Below, one piece after another: positions 34,675-44,778 of a stretch of 64,000 nucleotides of DNA. The notes under the pieces were generated by a model. It made no database searches. It had not been told where the DNA came from and worked only from the letters and a program-made list of their open reading frames with translations. This stretch comes from G963664115 sp965216035. GTDB lineage: Bacteria; Acidobacteriota; Terriglobia; 20CM-2-55-15. Numbering within the stretch: the stretch's first letter is position 1; every line of letters starts with the position of its first letter. The position numbers and the translations under genes were made by a program. The DNA lies in contig CBDCFM010000019.1 in NCBI GenBank assembly GCA_965216035.1, positions 248,001-312,000 on the forward strand. The letters run 5' to 3'.

Positions 34675-35625
34675 TTAGCCGCCCAGAGAACTTTTTGCCC
34701 CATTTTTTAGAGGTTCTTCGCTTGGCGCGCTCGATACCTTTCTGAGGACCCGATTCCACCACATGACGCTGCCGGTTACGAACATGACAGCAGGAATGAG
34801 TCCGAGCCCGGCCCAGAGGGCCTGGAGCACAGGATAGTCCCTGAAGCGTCCGAAATGAAGGCGCGTGAGCCACACAAGGGCGACGTCGCCGGGACGATCT
34901 CCCAGGATTGCGTCGGGGTCGGAAATCGCATCAACAAGGTCGGAGAAGGGATCCGGGAAGGCAAGGTAAACCCCCGATACGGCCCAGAGCAGCATCAGGG
35001 CGAACACCCAGAAACCCAACGCGCTGTGAAGGTCCCAGTTGAACCGGGGCCAGCGTGATTTCCACCGGAGGGACACACTTCGGCGAATTCTCTTCCGTCC
35101 CGGCCACCAGACGACGGCTCCCGTCAAGATCAGAAGCGTGACCACCCCACTGCCGACACCATTAATCTTGCGGCCGTTGAATCCCATCAGCAGGTCGTCG
35201 TGAAGGCTTGTGAGCCAGAAGACGGCCTGAACGCCCACCGGGAAGGCGTCGCCAAGGTCTTCCCCCGTATAGGGGTTGAAGACCCGCTCCCGGGTGTCGT
35301 CGCCCAACGCCAGATCGACCGACATAGCGGGCCGGCGTTGTGTCACGCGCGTTCCAATTCGCGTCACGTCATAGCCGGGATAGGCGTGGAGGGCGGCCCG
35401 GGTCATTTCTTCGAGTGACATCGTTTCCCGATCGGGTTGAAACTCGGGCATCGGTGATTCCAGCACGCTGACAAGTTCGCGGCTGTAAACAAGGACGCTT
35501 CCGGTCACGCTGAGCATCACGATGTAGAAACCGACCGCCAGGCCGGTCCATAGGTGAACTTGAAATATGGCTCTGCGAAGCCACACGCTTCTGGGCTGGT
35601 CGATCCATTGCTTGAAGTAAGTCAT
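34675..35625 (-). CDS. PepSY-associated membrane protein (iron-regulated type)
   Basis: The 316-residue protein starts MTYFKQWIDQPRSVWLRRAIFQVHLWTGLAVGFYIVMLSVTGSVLVY, the classic PepSY_TM opening with a conserved HLWTGL. It has about four membrane helices: one here, VVTLLILTGAVVWW, FWVFALMLLWAVSGVYLAF, and VMFVTGSVMWWNRVL at the end. A periplasmic loop lies between helices 1 and 2. Such proteins are commonly encoded near TonB receptors or siderophore reductases. ATG 35625 is preferred over the upstream 35670 by homology. No TonB gene is adjacent. Confidence 0.88.
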   Translation of the reverse strand: MTYFKQWIDQPRSVWLRRAIFQVHLWTGLAVGFYIVMLSVTGSVLVYSRELVSVLESPMPEFQPDRETMSLEEMTRAALHAYPGYDVTRIGTRVTQRRPAMSVDLALGDDTRERVFNPYTGEDLGDAFPVGVQAVFWLTSLHDDLLMGFNGRKINGVGSGVVTLLILTGAVVWWPGRKRIRRSVSLRWKSRWPRFNWDLHSALGFWVFALMLLWAVSGVYLAFPDPFSDLVDAISDPDAILGDRPGDVALVWLTRLHFGRFRDYPVLQALWAGLGLIPAVMFVTGSVMWWNRVLRKVSSAPSEEPLKNGAKSSLGG

Positions 35626-35872
35626 CAGATGGCTCGGTATTATATCTGTGTTGTTTGCATTGATTACCAAAGAACACGCAGCAACGGGTTAGAGGAACAC
35701 TTTAATTTCATTGGTTGTCCCAGCCAGGAAGTTGTTCCAGACTTGGAAAGGACCCAATCTGTCTGCCTGGATGAGATGCTGAGGGGGCACACGACATTTG
35801 GGTATTTGCGCCTCCCTTCGAGGCCTGGACGAGGCCATTCGCCTCGATCAGAGAAGGCGCTCTGATTTAGTT

Positions 35873-38800
35873 ATGCTGAAGTTAAACCGCATAGAACTTC
35901 TCGGGTTCAAGTCGTTTTACGAGCGTTCTGAAATCACCGTCAACGCTGTCGGAATCACGGCCGTCGTGGGTCCCAACGGCTGTGGAAAGAGCAATATATC
36001 CGACGCCATCTCCTGGGTTTTGGGAGAACAGCGGCCGCGTTCTTTGCGCGGTGGCCGAATGGACGACGTCATCTTCAGTGGATCGGACCGCCGCTCTCGG
36101 CTTGGGATGGCGGAGGTAATGATAAGCCTGGTAGATGACGCGCCCGCTCACAGCAACGGTGGGCCACCTCCCGGTCCTATCGAAATGACGGTTCAGCGCC
36201 GGCTGTTTCGGTCGGGTGAAAGCCAGTACCTTTTAAACGGACGTCCGTGTCGTCTGCGCGATATCCAGGACCTGTTTCTTGGCACAGGACTCGGTCCCAA
36301 CAGCTATGCCATCATCGAGCAGGGTCAAATTGGTCAACTCCTCAGTGCTCGGCCCTCCGACCGTCGAGCGCTGATCGAAGAGGCTGCCGGGGTCACCAAA
36401 TTCAAGGCAAAGCGGAAGCTTGCTGAGTCGCGATTGCAGGCAGCCCGGAACAACCTTGCCCGCGTCAATGACATACTCGCAGAGGTTGAACGTCAGAGGA
36501 ATTCGCTGAAGCGACAGGCAGGGAAGGCGCGGCGGTATCGAGAGATCCGCCGGCGAATGCGGGAAGTGCTCGGAGCCGTTTTCTCGACGCGGGCTGAAAT
36601 GCTGATCGATGGCCAGGAGCGCGTGGTTCAAGCCCTTGCGGGAATTTCATCCGAGGGCCAGCGCATGGAAGCGAAAGTCCACCAACTGCACGGCCAGGTG
36701 CGTCAATCGCGCGAGGGTGTCGAAACCGAAGAGAAGCGGCTCGACGAAGTTCGGGAAGTTCGAGAGGCCACCAAATTGGGATTTGAAAAGGCCCAACAGC
36801 GAATCGAACGCTTCCAGGATCAGGTGGATTCACTGGATGAACGTCTTCGCGAGTTGATTGCCGAGAAGGATCGGGTTACGGAGGAAATTAAGGGCCGTCA
36901 GGCAGGAATCGAGGCGTGTGAGTCCAGGTTGGATCAGGCCGATCGGGGGCTTGCCGAAGCACGGACAAAGCACCTGGGGGCGCAGGCCGCTCTCGAAACG
37001 ACCGGAAGACTGCGAACCGAAGCCGAAGCCGCACTTGACGGCCTCAGGAACCGCCGTTTCGAAATCGTCAGTCGTGAGGCCGAAATCGGCAACGAGCTTT
37101 CGGGCAAGGCTGAATTGCGCCATCGGTTAGACCGGCAAGTCGACAGGGTCAAGAATGAAGAGGACGAGGCCTTGGTCGCCGCCGGGAAGTGCCGCGCCAA
37201 GCTTGATGCAGCCCAACTGGAACATTCCTCAAGACAAACCGAGATCAGCCGTTTGGCCCTTGAACAGGACCGTGTAGAAATCGACGTTCGGGCAGTCTCC
37301 TCCGAGCACGCTCAAGCACAACAGGCTGCCGGAGAAGCACGGTCGAGGGAAGAGGGGATTCGCCACCGGCTCGAAACCATCCGTGAGTTGTCCCTGGACC
37401 GTGCGTACGGCACGGAAGCGGTTCAGCAGTTCTTCAACCATGTGAGGGGCGAGTCCTGGGCTCCGATGGGAATTGTTGCCGACTTCGTCGAGGTCGAACC
37501 CGACTACGACGCTATTGTCGAGGATTTGTTCCACAGCGAACTCCAATACGTGGTTGTCTCAGACCTGCTCCATGCTGAAAAGGCTTTGGCGATCGCCCGC
37601 GGCGCCACTCACGGCCGACTGGATTTTCTTGTGGCCCATGTCTCATCGGAGTCTTCCCTAGAGGCGGAGTCCATTGAAAACGCCAAGCCGGTCATCGATC
37701 TGCTTCGACTGGATCCGCGACTGCAGTTTTTTCGCAGTCATGTTCGAAACACCTACATCGTGGAGGGCCTCTCCCAAGCATGGCGTCTCTCTGGTCGCTA
37801 TCCCGGTAAGACTTTTGTAGCCCGAAGCGGTGAAGTTGTCAGGGACCGTCTCATCAGCTGGGGAGAACGTTCCAGTCTCGGCCCACTTTCGCTGAAGCGC
37901 GAGTTGCGTGATCTGGATCGCCGCGTCGAAGGAGCCCGTCGGGAATCGGATGCCGCTGCTCAAAGTGCGGAAGAACTCGGCGAGCGAGTCGATCGGTTGG
38001 AACGATCGAGGCAGGCACTGACCCTCAAGTCGCAGGAAGCTGAGAAAGAAGCTCTCGGTCTCGATCACGGACTAAGAGATCTGGCTGCTGAACTGGAAAG
38101 AATTCAGCATCGACTGCGAATCGCGCGGGCTGAGATCGGCCGTTTTGCTGAGGAGCGTAAGGATTTGGAAGATGCACGGGTCCGCGCGCGGACTGATCTG
38201 GAGACAGTTCGTGCGGAGAAAGCTGCGATCGATGAACAGCTACAGGTCCAGAGTGCGGAAAGCCAGCGTTTGCGGAGCGATCTGGAGACACAATCTCTGG
38301 CCGCAGCCGAGCTCAGATCGCAACTGGCAGTTCTCGAGGAACGAAAAGAGGCTCTCGCGCGCGATATTGGGGTGTTCCGAACTCAGGTCGTGGAACTCGA
38401 AGCCCGTTGCCGTCAGGTGGAGGAACAGATCGAGGGTACTGGAACACAGAAATCGAGGGCGCTTGATTCAATCGAAGCTGACCGTTTAGGGCGGGAAGAA
38501 CTGGGTGTTCGAGTGGAAGAACTCCAAGAGCAGATCTCCGAGGTTCTCGAGGGGCTCGAAACGCTTCGCAGGGATTTGCGCGAGGCCGAGACGGGTTGGG
38601 ACGAAGCGCGTGCCGATCTCGACCGGTGGAAGGACCGTCATAACCAGCTCGATATTGAAAAGACGCAGATCGATGCCGATCTGAAACACCTGATCAGTCT
38701 CTGTTTCAGTGAACTGGCGGAAAGCATAGAGTCGCTCTGCCTCGACAACTTTGAGACTCTGACGCCGGAAGAATTGGCGGAGCGTGACCTCGAGTATCAG

Positions 38801-39421
38801 GAATTGCGCCGGAAGATCGATTCGATAGGAGCGGTCAATATGATGGCCGTGGAGGAGTATGAAGAGGCCGCCCAACGCTTTGAGTTCCTGAGCGGCCAAC
38901 GGCGGGATCTGCTCGATTCAATCCGGGATACGACGATGGCGATAGAGGAGATCGACACGGTGTGCCGGCATCAGTTCAGCGAAGCCTTCAAGATCATCAA
39001 CCAGGGGTTCAAGCAGTCGTTCGTCGAACTTTTCGGTGGGGGGCACGGCGAGTTGCGGCTGGTCGATCAAGAGGCGGATACGCCTGATGCCGGTATCGAG
39101 ATTGTGGCTCAGCCTCCGGGCAAGAAACTGCAGAACGTTCTCCTTCTTTCGGGCGGAGAGAAAGCTCTCACAGCGCTTGGCCTTGTTGTGGCTTTGTTCC
39201 GATTCAAACCCAGCCCTTTTTGCGTCCTTGATGAAGTGGACGCTCCACTCGACGATGCCAACATCGACAGATTCGCCAACTTGATCCGTATCATGAGCGA
39301 TGAGACACAGTTCATCGTTATCACCCACAGCAAGCGGACAATGGAGATGGCGAACCAGCTTTACGGCGTAACGATGGAAGAACCGGGAATCTCAAAAGTC
39401 GTTTCGGTAAGATTGAATTGA
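35873..39421 (+). CDS. smc: Chromosome segregation protein SMC
   Basis: The 1182-residue protein has the SMC architecture: head with Walker A VVGPNGCGKSNISDAISWVLGEQ (about 31-53), a long coiled coil, a hinge (about 500-670, including GAVQQFF-like and GPLSLKRELRDL segments), a return coil, and the C-terminal head. The C-terminal head has signature LLLSGGEKALTALGL and Walker B FCVLDEVDAPLDDAN. It organises and segregates chromosomes with ScpAB, which is not nearby. The frame extends 25 codons upstream, but homology starts at ATG 35873. purC follows 96 bp later. Confidence 0.96.
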   Translation: MLKLNRIELLGFKSFYERSEITVNAVGITAVVGPNGCGKSNISDAISWVLGEQRPRSLRGGRMDDVIFSGSDRRSRLGMAEVMISLVDDAPAHSNGGPPPGPIEMTVQRRLFRSGESQYLLNGRPCRLRDIQDLFLGTGLGPNSYAIIEQGQIGQLLSARPSDRRALIEEAAGVTKFKAKRKLAESRLQAARNNLARVNDILAEVERQRNSLKRQAGKARRYREIRRRMREVLGAVFSTRAEMLIDGQERVVQALAGISSEGQRMEAKVHQLHGQVRQSREGVETEEKRLDEVREVREATKLGFEKAQQRIERFQDQVDSLDERLRELIAEKDRVTEEIKGRQAGIEACESRLDQADRGLAEARTKHLGAQAALETTGRLRTEAEAALDGLRNRRFEIVSREAEIGNELSGKAELRHRLDRQVDRVKNEEDEALVAAGKCRAKLDAAQLEHSSRQTEISRLALEQDRVEIDVRAVSSEHAQAQQAAGEARSREEGIRHRLETIRELSLDRAYGTEAVQQFFNHVRGESWAPMGIVADFVEVEPDYDAIVEDLFHSELQYVVVSDLLHAEKALAIARGATHGRLDFLVAHVSSESSLEAESIENAKPVIDLLRLDPRLQFFRSHVRNTYIVEGLSQAWRLSGRYPGKTFVARSGEVVRDRLISWGERSSLGPLSLKRELRDLDRRVEGARRESDAAAQSAEELGERVDRLERSRQALTLKSQEAEKEALGLDHGLRDLAAELERIQHRLRIARAEIGRFAEERKDLEDARVRARTDLETVRAEKAAIDEQLQVQSAESQRLRSDLETQSLAAAELRSQLAVLEERKEALARDIGVFRTQVVELEARCRQVEEQIEGTGTQKSRALDSIEADRLGREELGVRVEELQEQISEVLEGLETLRRDLREAETGWDEARADLDRWKDRHNQLDIEKTQIDADLKHLISLCFSELAESIESLCLDNFETLTPEELAERDLEYQELRRKIDSIGAVNMMAVEEYEEAAQRFEFLSGQRRDLLDSIRDTTMAIEEIDTVCRHQFSEAFKIINQGFKQSFVELFGGGHGELRLVDQEADTPDAGIEIVAQPPGKKLQNVLLLSGGEKALTALGLVVALFRFKPSPFCVLDEVDAPLDDANIDRFANLIRIMSDETQFIVITHSKRTMEMANQLYGVTMEEPGISKVVSVRLN

Positions 39422-39517
39422 CAACGCCGAGGGCCGCGTTCACCATTTATTTCTCAATCGAGCCGCTACGTTAGAGCTGCGGGATTTTCGAACTGTGGAC
39501 TCGGAGGAACGATTCCG

Positions 39518-40402
<885 letters not shown>

Positions 40403-40423
40403 GACGAAACCTAGAATCACACA

Positions 40424-40969
40424 ATGGATATTTCCATCGGGAACCTTACAGTCTTGGACTGGCTTGTGGTTGCAATCCTACTGTATTCGGTCGTCATGAG
40501 TGCCATGCGAGGGTTTTTTCGCGAAGTCCTCGGCCTCGCTACGGTTATAACGGGAGTTTTAGTGGCTGCCTGGTTCTACCGGGATATCGGTGCGATTTTC
40601 GTCGGTGTTACCAGAACGGAGGACCTTGCCCTGTTCTTAGGATTCGTTCTCCTGTTCGGGGGAACGCTGATCGTTGGTTTCACACTGATTTGGTTCGTTT
40701 ACAGGATTTTTGAGTTCGCGCACATCGAATGGTTCGACCGGTTGCTCGGAGGTGCCTTTGGCTTTGTGCGCGGATGGTTGATCGGTGTCGTAATATTTCT
40801 GGGGCTGACGTCGTTCGAAATTCAGTCCGAGGTTGTAAGAAACTCAGAACTATCGCCTTATTTTCTTCCAGGATCCCGCATCGTGGCCGTCGTAACACCC
40901 TTCGAGTTGAAGGCAAAATTCTTGATCGGTTACGAGGAAGTCCAGCGATGGTGGCGCGAAAACCTTTGA
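40424..40969 (+). CDS. cvpA: CvpA-family membrane protein
   Basis: The 181-residue protein has four hydrophobic segments: TVLDWLVVAILLYSVVMSAM, LGLATVITGVLVAAWFY, LALFLGFVLLFGGTLIVGFTLIWFVY and FGFVRGWLIGVVIFLGLT. The RLLGGAFGFVRGWLIG motif between helices 3 and 4 is the CvpA signature. CvpA is an inner-membrane protein needed for colicin V export and bile resistance in enterics; its general function is unknown. It is probably co-transcribed with purC. Confidence 0.9.
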   Translation: MDISIGNLTVLDWLVVAILLYSVVMSAMRGFFREVLGLATVITGVLVAAWFYRDIGAIFVGVTRTEDLALFLGFVLLFGGTLIVGFTLIWFVYRIFEFAHIEWFDRLLGGAFGFVRGWLIGVVIFLGLTSFEIQSEVVRNSELSPYFLPGSRIVAVVTPFELKAKFLIGYEEVQRWWRENL

Positions 40970-41397
40970 TTCCGTACGAATCAGGTTGTGAAAAAGCACT
41001 TTGAAACCGTCGAAGAATAGGCCACTGACCACAGAGGCACCGCGAATCGGATTTTCGGACCATTGCCTGTCGTTGTTCCTCACCGCTCCTGAGAAATGAG
41101 AGACCCCTGTGACTTCAGTCATCAACTCCGGTGGCTGCTCTTCACTCCGTGCCTGCGACCCAGAGACTCCGGCGCTCGACTCCCCAGGGCTTTATCACGG
41201 CCTGGCGGGAACCTTCCTGAATGAACCCTCCCTTCATTTTTCGGGTTGGCTTAGGTGTGGACGTTTGAACGTCCCAGTGGCGTAAACTTGTTTCAATGGG
41301 CTCTGGAAACAGACAATAGTCCTGAGGCAGCAGAGCACTGAAGTTCCATAAAGCAGAATGCATCATCGGTATGACAGAATGCATCGGAGGCCCATGC
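40970..41397. promoter_or_regulatory. Intergenic region with a direct-repeat operator candidate
   Basis: No gene is seen in these 428 bp. Just upstream of the synthetase start, the 10-mer AGAATGCATC occurs at about 41355 and about 41375, roughly two helical turns apart, followed by CCATGCATG. This looks like a tandem regulator site overlapping the ribosome-binding site GGAGG (41386-41390). The remainder shows no terminator with a clear T-tract. Confidence 0.4.
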
Positions 41398-43455
41398 ATG
41401 AGCTGGTTTGACCTCCCATCGATCGAATATTCCTCAGTGTCCAAGACAAGAGCGGCTGAGATCGCAGGCCAGCTTAGAAAACTCCCTAGACTGAAAGATC
41501 CCGCCGCAAGGTGGAAGAGAATTTCAAAAACGGTTCTGAAACCGTCCGACCCGTTCGAACTTCACAGAGACCTTTTTCGCGAAAACTACCGGGAATGGGA
41601 CCTCCGTCGTGGTCCGCCTCCGGCCGTTATTCCCGAACCAGAGGCAGTCTCAAAGTCGAATCTTGGAGCATGGTTAAAGGAATTGGGTCTCAGCAGCTAT
41701 TCAGAGTTTCATGATCTCAGCGTGCATCAATGCGAACACTTTCTGCAACTTGCCCTGAGAAAACTTGACGTCCGTTTTCAAGAAACATTTGATCAGGTAT
41801 TGGATCTCACACGCGGCGTGGAGCGTCCCGCTTGGTTCAGGGGGGCCCGGATGAATATTGTGGACAGCATCCTCGATACGGGCCTCGAAGAGGCGTCAGA
41901 ACGAACCGCCATCGTATTTCAACGGGAAGGAGGAGAAGAGAGCGAGCCAGTCGAGCTTTGGTCATTGGGCAAACTCAGGACGTTGTCGGGACAGGTTGCT
42001 AACGGATTGACCGAAATGGGTCTTGGACGAGGCGACGCTGTAGCGATCGATATGCCGATGACGGCGGATTGCGTGGCCGTTTATTTGGGCATCGTTCGAG
42101 CCGGAATGTGTGTGGTTTCTGTGGCCGATAGTTTTGCAGCCGAAGAGATAGCGACGCGACTTCGAATTTCGGGTGCCAAGGCGATCTTCACTCAAGACGT
42201 CATCGTGCGTGGAGGAAAAACCCTCCCCTTATATCAAAAGGTGCTGGACGCCGAAGCTCCAGCCGCAATAGTTCTTCCGGCCCGGAAGTCCCTGCAGGTA
42301 AAACTGCGTGTAGAAGACATTGCCTTTAATCGCTTTCTTTCCAGACATGAAGAATTCAAAACCGTCAGCCGTGGCCCGATGGACTCGATCAACATTCTGT
42401 TTTCTTCCGGTACGACGGGCGACCCCAAGGCCATTCTCTGGGATCACACAACACCTATTCGCTGTGCCTTGGACGGGTTTGTTCACCAGGATATACAAGC
42501 GGGCGATGTCGTTGCCTGGCCGACGAACGTGGGTTGGATGATGGGGCCCTGGCTGATATTCGCAACCCTTATCAATAATGGAAGCATTGCTCTATATGAT
42601 GGGATGCCTCACACACATGAGTTCGGCAGGTTTGTTCAGAATGCTAATGTAAATCTACTGGGTGTGGTTCCAAGTTTGGTCAAGGCATGGAAGAGCAGCG
42701 GGTGTTTAGCGGGCCTGGATTGGAGTGGCATCAAAGCGTTCAGTTCAACGGGAGAATCTTCCAACAGCGAGGACATGCTCTTCTTGATGTCTTTGGCTGG
42801 CTACAAACCCGTCATTGAATACTGTGGCGGGACTGAAGTCGGTGGAGCTTATGTGTCGTCGACGGTAATTCAGCCCAACAGTCCCTCTTATTTTTCAGCA
42901 AAAGCAGTCGGGATGGATTTTAGAATTTTGGACGAAGATGGCGAGGAATCCGACACCGGAGAAGTTTACCTGATGCCACCAGCGCTCGGACTCTCATCGG
43001 AACTCTTGAATACGGATCACCATGAGGTGTATTTCAAAGGCTGTCCAATTGGGAGCAAAGGGGAAGTTCTCCGCCGCCATGGAGATGAAATGCAGATATT
43101 GCCAGGAATGTACTATCGAGCGCTGGGCAGAGCCGATGACACGATGAATCTGGGTGGGATCAAAGTGAGTTCGGTGGAGCTCGAAACAGTCATGAGGAGA
43201 GTTGAAGCCGTTGTTGACACAGCGGCGATCGCCGTGGCACCCAGGGAAGGGGGCGCAAGTCAACTCGTAGTTTATGTCGTGACCGAGCCCGGAAAATGGA
43301 ACAGTGAAAGCGAGTTAGCCGCAGCATTGCAGAAGCAGCTACGTCAACAATTAAATCCTCTCTTCAAAATTGCTGAAGTAGTCGTTATAGATGAACTCCC
43401 AAGAACAGCCTCGAACAAAGTCATGCGGCGAGTTCTGAGAGCCGAATACGTTTAA
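41398..43455 (+). CDS. Acyl-CoA synthetase (AMP-forming), acetoacetyl-CoA-synthetase-like
   Basis: This ANL-superfamily enzyme of about 685 residues has an ACS-type N-terminal cap (to about residue 130) and an AMP-binding core. The core includes INILFSSGTTGDPKAILWDHT (P-loop), WPTNVGWMMGPW, YCGGTEVGGAY, the ATP-binding ALGRADDTMNLGGIKVS and the C-terminal catalytic lysine in RTASNKVMRRVL. This pattern is close to plant peroxisomal AAE17/18-like and acetoacetyl-CoA synthetases. It makes an acyl-AMP and then acyl-CoA; the acid is unknown. GGAGG lies 7 bp before ATG 41398. By eye the codons are somewhat more AT-rich than in its neighbours. Confidence 0.88.
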   Translation: MSWFDLPSIEYSSVSKTRAAEIAGQLRKLPRLKDPAARWKRISKTVLKPSDPFELHRDLFRENYREWDLRRGPPPAVIPEPEAVSKSNLGAWLKELGLSSYSEFHDLSVHQCEHFLQLALRKLDVRFQETFDQVLDLTRGVERPAWFRGARMNIVDSILDTGLEEASERTAIVFQREGGEESEPVELWSLGKLRTLSGQVANGLTEMGLGRGDAVAIDMPMTADCVAVYLGIVRAGMCVVSVADSFAAEEIATRLRISGAKAIFTQDVIVRGGKTLPLYQKVLDAEAPAAIVLPARKSLQVKLRVEDIAFNRFLSRHEEFKTVSRGPMDSINILFSSGTTGDPKAILWDHTTPIRCALDGFVHQDIQAGDVVAWPTNVGWMMGPWLIFATLINNGSIALYDGMPHTHEFGRFVQNANVNLLGVVPSLVKAWKSSGCLAGLDWSGIKAFSSTGESSNSEDMLFLMSLAGYKPVIEYCGGTEVGGAYVSSTVIQPNSPSYFSAKAVGMDFRILDEDGEESDTGEVYLMPPALGLSSELLNTDHHEVYFKGCPIGSKGEVLRRHGDEMQILPGMYYRALGRADDTMNLGGIKVSSVELETVMRRVEAVVDTAAIAVAPREGGASQLVVYVVTEPGKWNSESELAAALQKQLRQQLNPLFKIAEVVVIDELPRTASNKVMRRVLRAEYV

Positions 43456-43457
43456 GG

Positions 43458-44606
43458 TCAGCCCTCAGCGTTGTCTGCGTCCTCTGCGTCCTTTCCGGCT
43501 TTGCGCCGGCCCTTCTTCTCCTCAATGTCCCGAACGATTTCAACGGCGGTTTCTACTGGATCTCCCAATGGGAATAGTCGGACGTTTTCTAAGCGACGCT
43601 TTAGAAAGCTTGAGACCAAACAGAACTCCTCATAGTGGCGCTCGGGTGAGACCGCTTTGGGCTGAACCCCCAAGTGAGCCCGGGTCATTGCCGGTAGAGT
43701 CTCCTCGATGTCGGCCACTTTGTGTTCTTCGAAGGCGACGATGTGTCCTTCAAGAATAAGTGCGATCTTCTTCGTTTTCACCGATCCAGAACCCATCACG
43801 GCAACAAAGTCAAAACTCCAGAGATCCCGGTAGGTCTCCCGATACTCCTTACGGGCGCGCTTGATGCGGTCCAGCTTGCGCCGCAACCGTTCCGCCTCTT
43901 CGAAGCGCGTGTCTTCAGCGAGTTTTTCGATTCGGGCGAGCGTGCCCGAGACAGTGGCCTGTTCCCGTCCCTGTACAAATCGAATGGCATCATCGATATC
44001 TTCCATATAGGCCGGGCGTCCGATGTCCCCATTGCATGGCTTGGAGCAGGTGCGCATCTGGAAATAGAGACAGTCCGGGTAGGGATCGTTTCCGCGAATG
44101 TTGTAGTGGCAGGGTCGGATCCTGAACGTACGTTCCACAGCCGCCTTGAATCGCTCCAATTCACTTCTTCGCACAAACGGCCCGAAGTAGGCGACACCAC
44201 GCTTGATCTGGCGTGCGGCATACAGTCTCGGGAAACGCTGTCGATGGTTGATCTTGAGCAAGTAGAAGCGCGGCAGCGTCCGCATATTTCGGTAGGTGTC
44301 CGGAAACCAGCGCCGCTGTTCGGAGTGGAGGAGGTACAGGGTCTCTAGGGGAGAGTCAGTCCGGCAGAACTCAACCCGATCGGTGATATCCCTTAGATCC
44401 AGTGCCCGTGTTTCGCGGGCCTCAGAATAGAAGCGGCCAATCCGTTCCGCCAGGTTGTGGGTCTTTTCAAGCAGGATCAGTTTGCCCTGAACATCGAAAA
44501 TTCGGAACACTCCCGAGCGCCGCGGAACAGACGGAAGTGCCTCGGCCTGGCTGCGAACTTCTTGGTCAGGGATGGTGTGAAATGCAAATGTGACGGGCCT
44601 CGTCAT
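43458..44606 (-). CDS. UvrC-like N-terminal nuclease (GIY-YIG plus UVR, no C-terminal half)
   Basis: The protein of about 382 residues matches the first half of UvrC. It has a GIY-YIG domain (SGVFRIFDVQGKLILLEKTHNLAERIGRFY; catalytic-type Glu in LLHSEQRRWFPD), a UvrC linker (VAYFGPFVRRSELERFKAAVERTF), a four-cysteine cluster (RPCHYNIRGNDPYPDCLYFQMRTCSKPC) and a UVR motif near residue 230. The RNase H-like and HhH domains that make the 5' incision are missing. The GIY tyrosine reads Phe (GVF) and VGK reads LEK, so the active site is partly degenerate. It resembles Cho-like proteins. ATG 44606 is chosen by homology. Confidence 0.85.
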   Translation of the reverse strand: MTRPVTFAFHTIPDQEVRSQAEALPSVPRRSGVFRIFDVQGKLILLEKTHNLAERIGRFYSEARETRALDLRDITDRVEFCRTDSPLETLYLLHSEQRRWFPDTYRNMRTLPRFYLLKINHRQRFPRLYAARQIKRGVAYFGPFVRRSELERFKAAVERTFRIRPCHYNIRGNDPYPDCLYFQMRTCSKPCNGDIGRPAYMEDIDDAIRFVQGREQATVSGTLARIEKLAEDTRFEEAERLRRKLDRIKRARKEYRETYRDLWSFDFVAVMGSGSVKTKKIALILEGHIVAFEEHKVADIEETLPAMTRAHLGVQPKAVSPERHYEEFCLVSSFLKRRLENVRLFPLGDPVETAVEIVRDIEEKKGRRKAGKDAEDADNAEG

Positions 44607-44778
44607 GGGTCTGATTATAACGGTCTGCTGACCCTCGGAAGGGGGACACACAGCTGCAGTACACGTTGTGAGATCGGGGGACCGTGGATCGTGACCTCGA
44701 TCTCCGACTGTCAGGTTCTGTCAGGATCGTCAGAGAACGGATAGAGAGGTTGTCAGTCCCCGGGGGGGGCGGGGGCGG

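Noticed and set aside
44759..44777. Run of G/C-only bases (CCCCGGGGGGGGCGGGGGCGG-like)
   Set aside because: Short low-complexity tract near a stop codon, more likely compositional or a sequencing artefact than a functional G-quadruplex.
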